In this document: positions 8,146 to 17,044 of the stretch, piece by piece | Position numbering within the stretch: the first letter of the stretch is position 1 | Layout of the letters: the number at the start of each line of letters is the position of its first letter | Source: Flavobacterium sp. 270 | GTDB taxonomy: Bacteria; Bacteroidota; Bacteroidia; Flavobacteriales; Flavobacteriaceae | Assembly: GCF_004368785.1 (NCBI RefSeq) | Contig: NZ_SODM01000004.1 | Coordinates: 1 to 50,421 of the forward strand | Reading direction: 5' to 3' | DNA length: 50,421 nt | Translations under genes and position numbers: made by a program | The notes under the pieces: model-generated | What the model was told of the DNA's origin: nothing | Database searches by the model: none | The model's input: only the letters and a program-made list of their open reading frames with translations

Positions 8146-11100
8146 TTAAAATGTAACATCAAGTCCAAAAATTACAGATTTTGGCTGTGGGTATCTTCCT
8201 AAATCAATACCTGCAGAATTTGCGTTGGTATCTGCACGTGCAATCTCAGGATCTAAACCGTCATATTTTGTAACTGTAATAAGGTTCTGTCCGCTTACAT
8301 AGAATCTTATTTTTGAAAAATAGGCCTTAAATGCATCGCCGGAAAATGTGTATCCTAAAGCTATATTTTTTAGTCTTGTATACGATCCATCCTGAATGTA
8401 GCGCTGGTTTGCAGAAGACCAGTTGATATCTGCTCCTTGTGCTCTTGGTAAAGTTGCAGACGGATTTGTAACAACGCCGTTGACCACAATTGCTCTGTCT
8501 AATACAGCAGTACTGGCATTAAACAAACGGTTCATTCCTTCTAAATCAAAGGTATTTGCGTTGTAAATATCGTTTCCTTGAACTCCAGATATAAAGCAGT
8601 TAAAATCAAAATTTTTGTAAGCTGCAGTAAGGTTTAAACCATAAGTAAAATCAGGGTATGGATTTCCGATATTAGTTTTGTCACCTGAATTAATAATCTT
8701 ATTACCATCGCGGTCCACAATTTTAATATCACCTGGTTTTATAGTAGTTTGACCCGGACCAAAAACGGCATCTACTTCTGCTTGGTTTTGATAAATTCCG
8801 TTGGTTTGATATCCGTAAAAATAAAATAATGGCTGTCCTACTTCTAGTCTTGAGAAGTTTTCCAGACCCGCTCTTGCTACAGGCCCGCCTAAAACACTGG
8901 TTACTCCCGGAGCTAAACTTGTTACTTCATTTTTACTTGTTCCTAAGTTAGCTATAGCAGACCAGGTAAAATCTCCTTTTCTGTCGTTGTAACCTAATGA
9001 AACTTCAAATCCGCTTACTTTTACATCGGCAATATTTTGAATCTGAGTTCCACCACCGGCAGATCCTACAGAAGCAGGAAGAGGCACAGCAAAAAGAATA
9101 TCACTACTTTTATTATTGAAATATTCAAAAGATCCTGTGAATTTTTCATCAAACAAACCAAAATCCAAACCTATATTTCTGTCTTGTTTTGATTCCCATT
9201 TTAGATCAGGATTTGAAGCAACTCCTAAAGAAACTCCGGGTGCATTTGCGCCGCCAATTGGATAATTATAATCTGCAATTAATGTCGCGCTGTATTGGTA
9301 ATTGTCTATTCTGTCATTTCCTGTTGTTCCGATACTGGCTCTAAGCTTTAATGTGCTGAAAATAGAATTTGCCATGAAAGATTCTTTAGCAATATTCCAT
9401 CCTAAAGCAGCGGAGTAGAAATTACCCCAACGGTTATTAGATCCAAAACGAGAAGAAGCGTCTCTTCTTCCAGAAAGAGCAAGCAGGTATTTTTCGTTAT
9501 AATCATAATTGATACGGGCGATATAACCAATGTTTTTTTCTACAAAATTGGTCGAACCTAAACTTCCTTCATTATATCTTAACTGATCTACTTCGTCTGA
9601 AATACTATAACGGCTTCCTGCTGTTAAAGTTTGCGATTTGCCATCAATTTTAGTAATAACTCCTAATACTTCTATATTGTGTTTTTCTGCAATAGTAGTT
9701 TTATAGGTTAAACTGTTATCAAAAACAATGGTCTGACCCTGTCCGTTTATTTCATTTGTTGTAGAAAATGCTTGTTTATGATAAGAACCATCCTGATAAC
9801 TAGGAATAAAAGTATGATCCTTACTTGTAAAATAATCTAAGGAAACTTGTGATCTGAATTTTAATCCTTTGTAAATTTCTAATTCTGCAAAGATGTTTCC
9901 TATTATAGATAATCCGTTTATTTTTTGATACCCTAAATTGGCTACACGTACAGGATTTTCTGCATCATTACCATCAATAGCACTTGGACCCTGATAGCCA
10001 CCTAGGTTACTTGCATTATAAATGGGTAAATAAGGTGCTGATTTTATAGCGTGTTCTAATAATGTTCTACCTCCTGAGGCACGCTCCGGATTTGTTGTAC
10101 TAAAGGATACTCCGATATTACTTCCTATTTTAAGTTTCCCAATATCCTGTGTGTTATTTGCTCTAAAAGAATAACGCTCGAAACCAGTGTTAACAATAGC
10201 GCCTTCTTGTTTCATATATTCAGCAGAATAACGGCTTGTAGAAGTTTCTGTACCATTAGAAAAACTTAAATTATAATCCTGCATTACACCAGTTTGAAAA
10301 ATCTGATCCTGCCAATTGGTATTTGTATTTCCAAATTCAGCGGCTCTTGCTGTTAAATCACTTCCTAAATCTTTAGCATACTGAAGATACTGCTGTGTAT
10401 TCATAACATCGTATCTTTTTGTAACGGTCTGTCCTCCTACATAGGTACTGAAACTTAGTTGTCCCGGGCCTTTTTTTCCTTTTTTAGTCGTTACTACAAT
10501 AACTCCATTAAAAGCTTTTGAACCGTATAAAGCTGTTGTTGAAGCATCTTTTAAAACGGATATACTTTCAATATCATTAGGACTTAAACCCGAAAGATTA
10601 CTAGTTAGAACTCCATCAATTACATACAATGGCGCACTGTTTCCCATTGTGGCTAAACCACGAATACTAACAGTAGGATTTGTACCTGGTGCTCCATTTA
10701 CAACGGTAACACCCGCGGCGCGACCTTGTAAAGCAGATTCTGCATTCGTAATAGGTACAGCCGCAATATCTTTTGAAGTTACTGTTGAAATTGCTCCGGT
10801 AACTTTAGCTCTCTTTTGAGTACCATAAGCTACTACAACTTCATTTAAGTTTTGTGTGGATTGTACTAATGTTACATCAATTAAGCTTCTATTACCAGCG
10901 ATAATGGTCTGCGAAATTAAGCCTACATAAGAATAAGTAATTTTATCTGTAGCGTTTACTCCTTTTAAAGAGTATTTACCATCAAAATCTGTTGATGCGC
11001 TATTTTGTGTTCCTTCTACATTGATACTGGCGCCGGGCAAAGGAAATCCTGAGGGATCTGTAACCACACCCTGTATGGTCTTTGATTGTGCCATTACATT

Positions 11101-11151
11101 CTGAATGCTAATTATTAGCAATGCGATAATTGCAAATTTTAATTTTAACAT
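8146..11151 (-). CDS. SusC/RagA-family TonB-dependent outer-membrane transporter
   Basis: This 1001-residue protein has a signal peptide (1-21). It is followed by a carboxypeptidase-D-like regulatory domain (about 25-100, GVVTDPSGFPLPGASINVEG), the SusC linker VVAYGTQKRAKVTGAIS, a plug domain (about 115-225, with LYVIDGV and IESISVLKDASTTALYG) and a 22-strand-type barrel ending in SVIFGLDVTF. No N-terminal STN domain is present, so signalling through a FecIR-type sigma pathway is not expected. That agrees with control by the neighbouring hybrid two-component regulator. It imports oligosaccharides across the outer membrane with the SusD partner. Confidence 0.97.
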   Translation of the reverse strand: MLKLKFAIIALLIISIQNVMAQSKTIQGVVTDPSGFPLPGASINVEGTQNSASTDFDGKYSLKGVNATDKITYSYVGLISQTIIAGNRSLIDVTLVQSTQNLNEVVVAYGTQKRAKVTGAISTVTSKDIAAVPITNAESALQGRAAGVTVVNGAPGTNPTVSIRGLATMGNSAPLYVIDGVLTSNLSGLSPNDIESISVLKDASTTALYGSKAFNGVIVVTTKKGKKGPGQLSFSTYVGGQTVTKRYDVMNTQQYLQYAKDLGSDLTARAAEFGNTNTNWQDQIFQTGVMQDYNLSFSNGTETSTSRYSAEYMKQEGAIVNTGFERYSFRANNTQDIGKLKIGSNIGVSFSTTNPERASGGRTLLEHAIKSAPYLPIYNASNLGGYQGPSAIDGNDAENPVRVANLGYQKINGLSIIGNIFAELEIYKGLKFRSQVSLDYFTSKDHTFIPSYQDGSYHKQAFSTTNEINGQGQTIVFDNSLTYKTTIAEKHNIEVLGVITKIDGKSQTLTAGSRYSISDEVDQLRYNEGSLGSTNFVEKNIGYIARINYDYNEKYLLALSGRRDASSRFGSNNRWGNFYSAALGWNIAKESFMANSIFSTLKLRASIGTTGNDRIDNYQYSATLIADYNYPIGGANAPGVSLGVASNPDLKWESKQDRNIGLDFGLFDEKFTGSFEYFNNKSSDILFAVPLPASVGSAGGGTQIQNIADVKVSGFEVSLGYNDRKGDFTWSAIANLGTSKNEVTSLAPGVTSVLGGPVARAGLENFSRLEVGQPLFYFYGYQTNGIYQNQAEVDAVFGPGQTTIKPGDIKIVDRDGNKIINSGDKTNIGNPYPDFTYGLNLTAAYKNFDFNCFISGVQGNDIYNANTFDLEGMNRLFNASTAVLDRAIVVNGVVTNPSATLPRAQGADINWSSANQRYIQDGSYTRLKNIALGYTFSGDAFKAYFSKIRFYVSGQNLITVTKYDGLDPEIARADTNANSAGIDLGRYPQPKSVIFGLDVTF

Positions 11152-11221
11152 AATGTTAATTGGTTTTTTGATTAGTTAAATAGTTAAGTGGTTGTAAGTT
11201 TTTGTTATTTCATGCATTATG

Positions 11222-11246
11222 AAAATTAGCTTGGTAAACTAATTTT
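11222..11246. promoter_or_regulatory. Small hairpin in the leader of the SusC operon
   Basis: Eight-base arms AAAATTAG (11222-11229) and CTAATTTT (11239-11246) enclose a 9-nt loop, 70-95 bp upstream of the SusC start codon. If transcription begins near 11312 this lies in the leader RNA. It has low GC, so it may be unimportant. Confidence 0.3.
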
Positions 11247-11319
11247 GGTTTTTACTTCATACTTTAAATGGTTTTAAAATGTTAATAATTCTTTCTAGAT
11301 TATTAGAAATTGATTCATC

Positions 11320-11400
11320 CAAAAATATAGTGTTGGCTTAAATTTTAGGTATTAAAAATGATGCAAAAACTATCAATTTTGTAGCATGACAGCTACAAAA
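11320..11400 (-). promoter_or_regulatory. Candidate SusC promoter with upstream inverted repeat
   Basis: TATTTTTG (11327-11320, minus strand) matches the -7 consensus, but no TTG stands at -33, as expected for an activator-dependent promoter. Some 50 bp upstream lies a perfect inverted repeat, TTTTGTAGC (11377-11385) and GCTACAAAA (11392-11400), with 6 bp between. It is well placed to be the binding site of the AraC-type domain of the hybrid regulator encoded next door. This is inference from position and symmetry. Confidence 0.45.
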
Positions 11401-11550
11401 ACCAGTAAATTCGGGATTTAAGGATGATTTAATGAGAAAAGCAAAAATTTGATATTGCTAATTTTGAAGCATAATTTTTTAGGATTTAAAAAATTGAAAT
11501 ATGCTTTTGTAAAGATTTAATAACTACTTAATTAAATCCTACGAGTAGTT

Positions 11551-11638
11551 TTTGTCATTTCGACAAAAGGAGAAATCACACTAGCTATTCCAGCGTTTGG
11601 GTTACGAGTGTGATTTCTCCTTTCGTCGAAATGACAAA
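11551..11638. repeat. Long imperfect palindromic intergenic element
   Basis: Two 32-bp arms (11551-11582 and 11607-11638) are inverted copies with one mismatch (A/G at arm position 15), separated by 24 bp. The arms contain GTCATTTCGAC and GGAGAAATCACACT. They lie 35 bp past the regulator stop codon. The form resembles REP- or MITE-like palindromes that recur between genes in Flavobacteriia. No second copy and no transposase are present in this window. The transcript would fold into a long stem and could act as a terminator. Confidence 0.8.
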
Positions 11639-11672
11639 GATTGGGAATATTTGGAATTTAAAAATTTGAATA

Positions 11673-14600
11673 TTAAACCTTATTGCTTTGTGTAGGCAGA
11701 AACCCGTACTTTTCTTTGTAGCATTTTGTAAAATAAGAAGGCGAACTAAAACCGGTTTTAATACTAATTTCGGTTATATTATCATTGCCGAGTTCTATTA
11801 ATTCCTTTGCTTTTTCTAAACGAACATTTCGGATAAACTCATTTACAGAAACTCCTGTAAGCGTTTTTATTTTTCGGTACAATTGACTTCTGCTCAAAAA
11901 TACTTTCGAAGCCAGAACCTCGACGCTTAATTCGTATTCACTTATATTTTCATTAATGAAATTAAGTACATTTTTTATAAAATCATTATCCAATGTCGTC
12001 GTTTTTTCTTTTGCTTTTGGAGTAATTCCGTTATAGAATTTATTAAACATAATCTGCCTGCTGTTAATCAGCTGTACCAAACTAGATCTTAAAATATCCA
12101 TATCAAACGGCTTGCTCAGATACATGTCTGCGCCAGAATCTATTCCCTCTATTCTATCTTTGATTAATGCTTTTGCAGACAGCATCATTAACGGAATATG
12201 ACTGGTTTTTAAATCTGCTTTGATATTTTTACATAATTCTAAACCGCCCATAACCGGCATAATTACATCCGTCAGAATCAAATCAGGTAATTTCTGCATG
12301 GCCAGTTCTAAACCAATTTGACCATTTTCTGCTGTTAAAACTTTGTATTCTTTTTTGAGTTCATTTTTTAAATAATTCCGAAGTTCTACATTATCTTCAA
12401 CAATTAGAATCGTATGAATTCTTTCTTGTTTTTCCTGATCTTCATTTGGCAGTATTTCTTCTTTATCTAATATTGGCGTAAAACTTATTCTTTTTTCTTT
12501 TTTAAATTCCTCAGGCAGTATTTCATTTTCATTAAAAAAATCTTTTCCAATAGGAAATAATAATTTAAAAGTCGTGCCAACTCCCAATTCGCTTTCTACT
12601 TCTATAATTCCTTTGTGCAATTCTACAAAACCGCGAACGACTTCCAGCCCAATCCCTGTACTTCCGTAATACGCTTTATTTAAATTATTTACCTGATAAA
12701 AACGATCAAAAATTCTCTTAATGTCTTTTTTATCCAATCCTGCGCCTGTGTCTTCCACAATAATTTCAAAAGAAGGATAAGTATTCTTTGCATTTATTAA
12801 TGGAAAATAAACCAACTCTTCATTCACGACTAATTTTAAACTTATTTTTCCATTATCGGGAGTAACTTTAAAAGCATTCGAAACGACATTAAAAATTATT
12901 TTTTCAAACATTTTAGGATCTATCCAATCTTTTAATGTTGTTTTATTCGAATCAAATTTTAGCTGAATGCCACGGCTAAAAGCTTCTTCATCAAAATAAC
13001 TCACAATTTCTTTTGTAAAACCTACAACCTCAATCAACTGCACTTTTAATGGCATTTTATTAAACTGAAGTTGATTAAAATCCATTAACTCATTGATTAA
13101 TCTGGAAAGTCGGTCGGAGCTTTTCTGAATGGTTTGAAGTTTATTCAATACGCCTTCTGATAATTCCGAACAATTGTTCTTGATTATATCTCCTAAAGGA
13201 TTTAAAATTAAGGTTAAAGGTGTTCTAAACTCATGCGAAATATTGGTAAAGAATTGTAATTTTTTATTGTTTAATTTTTCAATCTGCATCGCTTTTTTCT
13301 TTTCAAACTCAATCATTTGTTTTTGTTTAAAACGATTTTGATAGTATTGATTGGCAAAATGAACGGATGCTAATACCAACAAAGAATAGAATAAATACGC
13401 AAAAGATGTTTTCCACCACGGCGGCAGAATTTCAATTTTTAATTCTAATGGTTTTTGATTCCAAACTCCATTTTTTTCGGCTGCTTTAAGTTTAAAAACA
13501 TAATGTCCCGGCGCTAAGTTTGTATAAGTTGCCGAACGTTTGTTGCCTACATAGTTCCAGGAATCCTCAAAACCTTCCAGATAATACGCAAATTCATTTC
13601 TGGCGGGATAAGAATAATTAATTCCAATAAAATCAATTGTAAATACTGACTGATCATGTTTTAGGATTATCTTTTTTGTCTCTGATATTACTTTTATTAA
13701 AGGAGAATTTTTTTCTAATGGCCCAACTGATTTATTAAAAAGTTTGAGATCGGTTAAGTAAATCGGAAGCTGTTTTTTGCTTTTATCTAAATTAGAAGGA
13801 TTAAAGAAATTTAGACCTTCATAACTTCCAAAATAAAGAAATCCATTTTCATCTTTAAAAACAGAATTATTATTAAAATCATTTCCCAATAAACCGTCAT
13901 AAGTAGCGTAATTAACGGTCGTATTCTTTTTTAAATCAAGTCTAGAAATTCCTTTTTTTCCACTAACCCAAATAGCGCCATCATTAGATTCTACAATAGA
14001 CGAGATTGATTTTTCATGAAGTCCTTTAAAATTGATATACCATTTTAAGGAATTCGTTTTTTTATTATAACTAAACAATCCCGCGCCATCTGTACCAATC
14101 CAGATTTCTTTGTTTTTTGTTTCGTACAAAGTATTTATGGTATGTGTGCTTTTATGATTTTTAAGTTTTTCAGACATTTTATCTCGCAGCGAGGTCACAG
14201 AAAAAGTAACAAAATCATTCGTACTTACTTTGTATAAACCTGTTGTTGAACCTACCCAGATATTATCGTCAGAATCTGCTATAACTTTTCTAATGTCACA
14301 ATTTGCAATTCCGTTGGTATAAAATGGTTTTGCATTACAATGATGAAACTGCCCGTCTGATGGTGTGTAATAATGTAATCCTTTAGCAAAAGTTCCTATC
14401 CAGATTACACCTCTGGAATCTTCGGTAATACTCATAATATTATCCGAAGCCAAATTGGGCGTATTTTTTGTGTTATAATTGACAAAATTTCTGCTTCCTT
14501 TTTTTAAAACAAAAATTCCCTCATTCCAGCTCGACAGCCAAACATTTTGTTTTTTATCAATATATACTTTTGTGATATTATCATTGGTAAGTCCAGAACA

Positions 14601-15809
14601 ATAACTATTATCTGTCTTTGTGATGTGTTTAAAATTCTTTGTTTTAGGATTGTAAACGTCTACTCCGCCACCTTCCATAGAAATCCACAATTGTCCTTCG
14701 TGATCTTTGGCAATTCCGGTAACACAATTGGTTTGCAGAGATTGCGGATTTCCGGGCAGACTTTCGATACCTTTTATTTTGCTGTTTATTTTATCAAAAA
14801 CGCCGAGGCCTTTATTATAATAACCCAGCCAGATTCTATTTTCTTTATCTAAAAATAAAGACCAAACCGAATTTGAACTTAAACTGCGAATATTGTATTT
14901 GCTGTTTACATATTTTTTCTGAACAATGCCCTTATCGTTTACAATAATTAAACCGTCATTTTCTGTGGCACAAAGAATGGTTTTAGCATCTGTTGCCAAT
15001 ATAGACATGATTCTTTTTTTGGTAATAGGATAAGAAACAGCCTGTTTTACTTTAGAATACAAATTTGTTTTGACCAGTCCTTTATATCCGTTGCCAATCC
15101 ATAAATTTTGGTTAATGTCAAAAAACATAGACACAATTGTTCCCGATAGCAATTGGTTGTCATTGCCAATGTTTACTTTTTGAATTTCATTTTTTATTGG
15201 GTCAACAACTTTTAAACCATAATTAGTACCCAGATAAATAGTGCCTTTTTTATCTTTTGCCAAACAGTTGATTAGATAATTTGTAGTATTGGCAACGTCT
15301 GGTTTTATATTAGTAATTTCTCGTGACTTTGTATTTAGTTTTAGTAAACCAGCATTAAAAGTCCCTAAAAAAATATTGCCGTGATTGTCTTCAATTATAC
15401 TTTTTACAGAAATTACCGTTTCTTTTTTTATTTTTTTATGAAGATCAATATTTTCAAAACTATTTAGATTTCGGTTATAAAGACATAATCCTTCATCTGT
15501 GCCAACCCATAATCTATTTTGCCTGTCTACATATGCAGCATAAATCAGATTGCTGTTAATAGATTTATTGTTGTTTGAGTTTTGCTCATAAGCTGTATAA
15601 TTTATTCCATCATATTTATACAAGCCAGCGCCATTAGTACCAATCCACATAATTCCAAACTGATCTTGTGTAATGGTATATATACCGCTTTTTGAAGTTT
15701 CATTATCCAATAATCGAAATTGATGATCTTCAAATGTATTTTGAGAAAACAAGTTGTTTATTATAAAAAATAAGAAGACAATCAATCTAAAACATTTTTG
15801 TTGGGACAT
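11673..15809 (-). CDS. Hybrid two-component system regulator (HTCS) of the polysaccharide locus
   Basis: This one-polypeptide sensor and transcription factor has 1378 residues from the chosen start. In order: signal peptide; about 14 two-component-propeller repeats with the IWIGT/LWVGT pattern; a Y_Y_Y domain ending about 795; one transmembrane helix (about 800-820); HisKA with His859 in NISHEFRTPLTLI; HATPase; a receiver with Asp1181 in LTDVIMPVMGG; and a C-terminal AraC-type double helix-turn-helix. The periplasmic domain of such proteins binds an oligosaccharide cue, and the output activates the nearby susCD operon. The ATG at 15809 gives a standard signal peptide; an ATG 30 bp upstream would add MNFNLIIIFI. 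It is encoded on the same strand as SusCD, 521 bp upstream of it. Confidence 0.95.
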   Translation of the reverse strand: MSQQKCFRLIVFLFFIINNLFSQNTFEDHQFRLLDNETSKSGIYTITQDQFGIMWIGTNGAGLYKYDGINYTAYEQNSNNNKSINSNLIYAAYVDRQNRLWVGTDEGLCLYNRNLNSFENIDLHKKIKKETVISVKSIIEDNHGNIFLGTFNAGLLKLNTKSREITNIKPDVANTTNYLINCLAKDKKGTIYLGTNYGLKVVDPIKNEIQKVNIGNDNQLLSGTIVSMFFDINQNLWIGNGYKGLVKTNLYSKVKQAVSYPITKKRIMSILATDAKTILCATENDGLIIVNDKGIVQKKYVNSKYNIRSLSSNSVWSLFLDKENRIWLGYYNKGLGVFDKINSKIKGIESLPGNPQSLQTNCVTGIAKDHEGQLWISMEGGGVDVYNPKTKNFKHITKTDNSYCSGLTNDNITKVYIDKKQNVWLSSWNEGIFVLKKGSRNFVNYNTKNTPNLASDNIMSITEDSRGVIWIGTFAKGLHYYTPSDGQFHHCNAKPFYTNGIANCDIRKVIADSDDNIWVGSTTGLYKVSTNDFVTFSVTSLRDKMSEKLKNHKSTHTINTLYETKNKEIWIGTDGAGLFSYNKKTNSLKWYINFKGLHEKSISSIVESNDGAIWVSGKKGISRLDLKKNTTVNYATYDGLLGNDFNNNSVFKDENGFLYFGSYEGLNFFNPSNLDKSKKQLPIYLTDLKLFNKSVGPLEKNSPLIKVISETKKIILKHDQSVFTIDFIGINYSYPARNEFAYYLEGFEDSWNYVGNKRSATYTNLAPGHYVFKLKAAEKNGVWNQKPLELKIEILPPWWKTSFAYLFYSLLVLASVHFANQYYQNRFKQKQMIEFEKKKAMQIEKLNNKKLQFFTNISHEFRTPLTLILNPLGDIIKNNCSELSEGVLNKLQTIQKSSDRLSRLINELMDFNQLQFNKMPLKVQLIEVVGFTKEIVSYFDEEAFSRGIQLKFDSNKTTLKDWIDPKMFEKIIFNVVSNAFKVTPDNGKISLKLVVNEELVYFPLINAKNTYPSFEIIVEDTGAGLDKKDIKRIFDRFYQVNNLNKAYYGSTGIGLEVVRGFVELHKGIIEVESELGVGTTFKLLFPIGKDFFNENEILPEEFKKEKRISFTPILDKEEILPNEDQEKQERIHTILIVEDNVELRNYLKNELKKEYKVLTAENGQIGLELAMQKLPDLILTDVIMPVMGGLELCKNIKADLKTSHIPLMMLSAKALIKDRIEGIDSGADMYLSKPFDMDILRSSLVQLINSRQIMFNKFYNGITPKAKEKTTTLDNDFIKNVLNFINENISEYELSVEVLASKVFLSRSQLYRKIKTLTGVSVNEFIRNVRLEKAKELIELGNDNITEISIKTGFSSPSYFTKCYKEKYGFLPTQSNKV

Positions 15810-15898
15810 TATAAAAATGATTATTAAATTAAAATTCAATGCAACTATTAATCAATTCAACGATCTGTTTTTTGACATTTAATTATTAGTGGAATAAA

Positions 15899-15934
15899 CA
15901 AATATAAACAAACAAATTATAAAACAATCGGTTG
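15899..15934 (-). promoter_or_regulatory. HTCS promoter with CAATCGGTTG element
   Basis: On the minus strand TATATTTG (15906-15899) is preceded, after 18 bp, by a TTG lying inside CAATCGGTTG (15925-15934). That differs at one base from the perfect palindrome at the GH43 promoter. Sequence, spacing and orientation repeat exactly, so the two promoters probably answer to the same factor. Confidence 0.6.
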
Positions 15935-16178
15935 TGTTGATCTATTTTGAATTATTAATACTACATATCATACCATAAAGCGCTTTCTGAAATTTTTAAA
16001 ATTAATTTTTGCTTAATAAAATATCTCATTGCAATCACTTTTGAAATAAAGTATTAATTTGAAAACCAATTGGCAGTCTTAAAATTGAACAATACGAAAA
16101 AGATTACTATCTTAGTATTATTAGGTTCCGAAAACTGCAATAAATAATAGACCTTAAATTATAAATTCAAATTTACAA

Positions 16179-16937
16179 ATGAGAAAAATTATTATTTTGC
16201 AATTACTTCTCTTCGGCTATTCTGGCTGGTCGCAAACGAAAATGCAAAGTGACAGCATTGCTAAAGACACGGTACAAAATATTAAATTTAATTACAAACA
16301 GCTTATTATACCAGCAGTACTAATTGGCTACGGCTTTTGGGGAAATGAAAGCGGACAGATAAAAAGTTTTAATACACAGATTCGTGACGAATTTACAGAA
16401 GACATTGACCGAAAAGTCTCGATTGATGATTTTTCCAGATATGTTCCAGCAATTTCTGTTTACGCGCTTAATGCTTTTGGTGTAAAAGGCAAAAATAATA
16501 TGAGAGATCGGTCGGTAATATTAGGTACTTCGCTTATTATTATGACGACAACAGTATTTACATTAAAATCAATTTCAAAAGTAGAACGACCAGATAAGAC
16601 TTCTAATAACTCTTTTCCGTCCGGGCATACTGCGGTGGCTTTTGCCGGAGCAGAATTTTTATACCAGGAATATAAAGACCAATCTATATGGTATGGTGTT
16701 GGCGGTTATGCCGTTGCAACTGCGACAGGCGTTTTTAGAATGTACAATAATCGCCACTGGCTTACCGATGTTGCCACTGGTGCAGGTATAGGAATATTGA
16801 GTACGAAAATTGCTTATTGGATGAATCCCTATATTACCAGAAAATTGTTTAAGAATAAAGAAAATAAATCGACATCGTTTTTAGCCCCTGCTTATGACGG
16901 ACAAAATTATATGATTTGCTACAGCAGAACATTTTAG
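16179..16937 (+). CDS. PAP2-family phosphatase (membrane or periplasmic)
   Basis: This 252-residue protein begins with a signal peptide (MRKIIILQLLLFGYSGWSQ). It contains the three phosphatidic acid phosphatase type 2 motifs: K130-x6-RP at 137-138, PSGH at 147-150 and R187-x5-H193-x3-D197. In the third motif the usual Ser before Arg is Phe. Such enzymes remove phosphate from lipid phosphates, including undecaprenyl pyrophosphate. It is encoded just before the hybrid kinase and may recycle carrier lipid or reshape lipid A, but no direct link to the exopolysaccharide genes is shown. No clear promoter or terminator was seen around it. Confidence 0.88.
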   Translation: MRKIIILQLLLFGYSGWSQTKMQSDSIAKDTVQNIKFNYKQLIIPAVLIGYGFWGNESGQIKSFNTQIRDEFTEDIDRKVSIDDFSRYVPAISVYALNAFGVKGKNNMRDRSVILGTSLIIMTTTVFTLKSISKVERPDKTSNNSFPSGHTAVAFAGAEFLYQEYKDQSIWYGVGGYAVATATGVFRMYNNRHWLTDVATGAGIGILSTKIAYWMNPYITRKLFKNKENKSTSFLAPAYDGQNYMICYSRTF

Positions 16938-17008
16938 TTTAACTAACCAAAAATACGACCAAACCCAGTAGACGCCTTATTATTTATGCTATTTTTTATT
17001 AAAGTTTA

Positions 17009-17039
17009 TTTGATTTTATATTTATACACTTTACTTTTG
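17009..17039 (+). promoter_or_regulatory. Near-perfect Bacteroidota promoter abutting the kinase start
   Basis: TTTG (17009-17012), 19 bp, TACTTTTG (17032-17039), then ATG only 5 nt later at 17045. Transcription would begin at or very near the A of the start codon, predicting a leaderless mRNA. Confidence 0.75.
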
Positions 17040-17044
17040 ACAAC

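Noticed and set aside
14547..14852. 101-residue plus-strand frame inside the hybrid regulator gene
   Set aside because: Antisense to the propeller repeats; no motif, no promoter.
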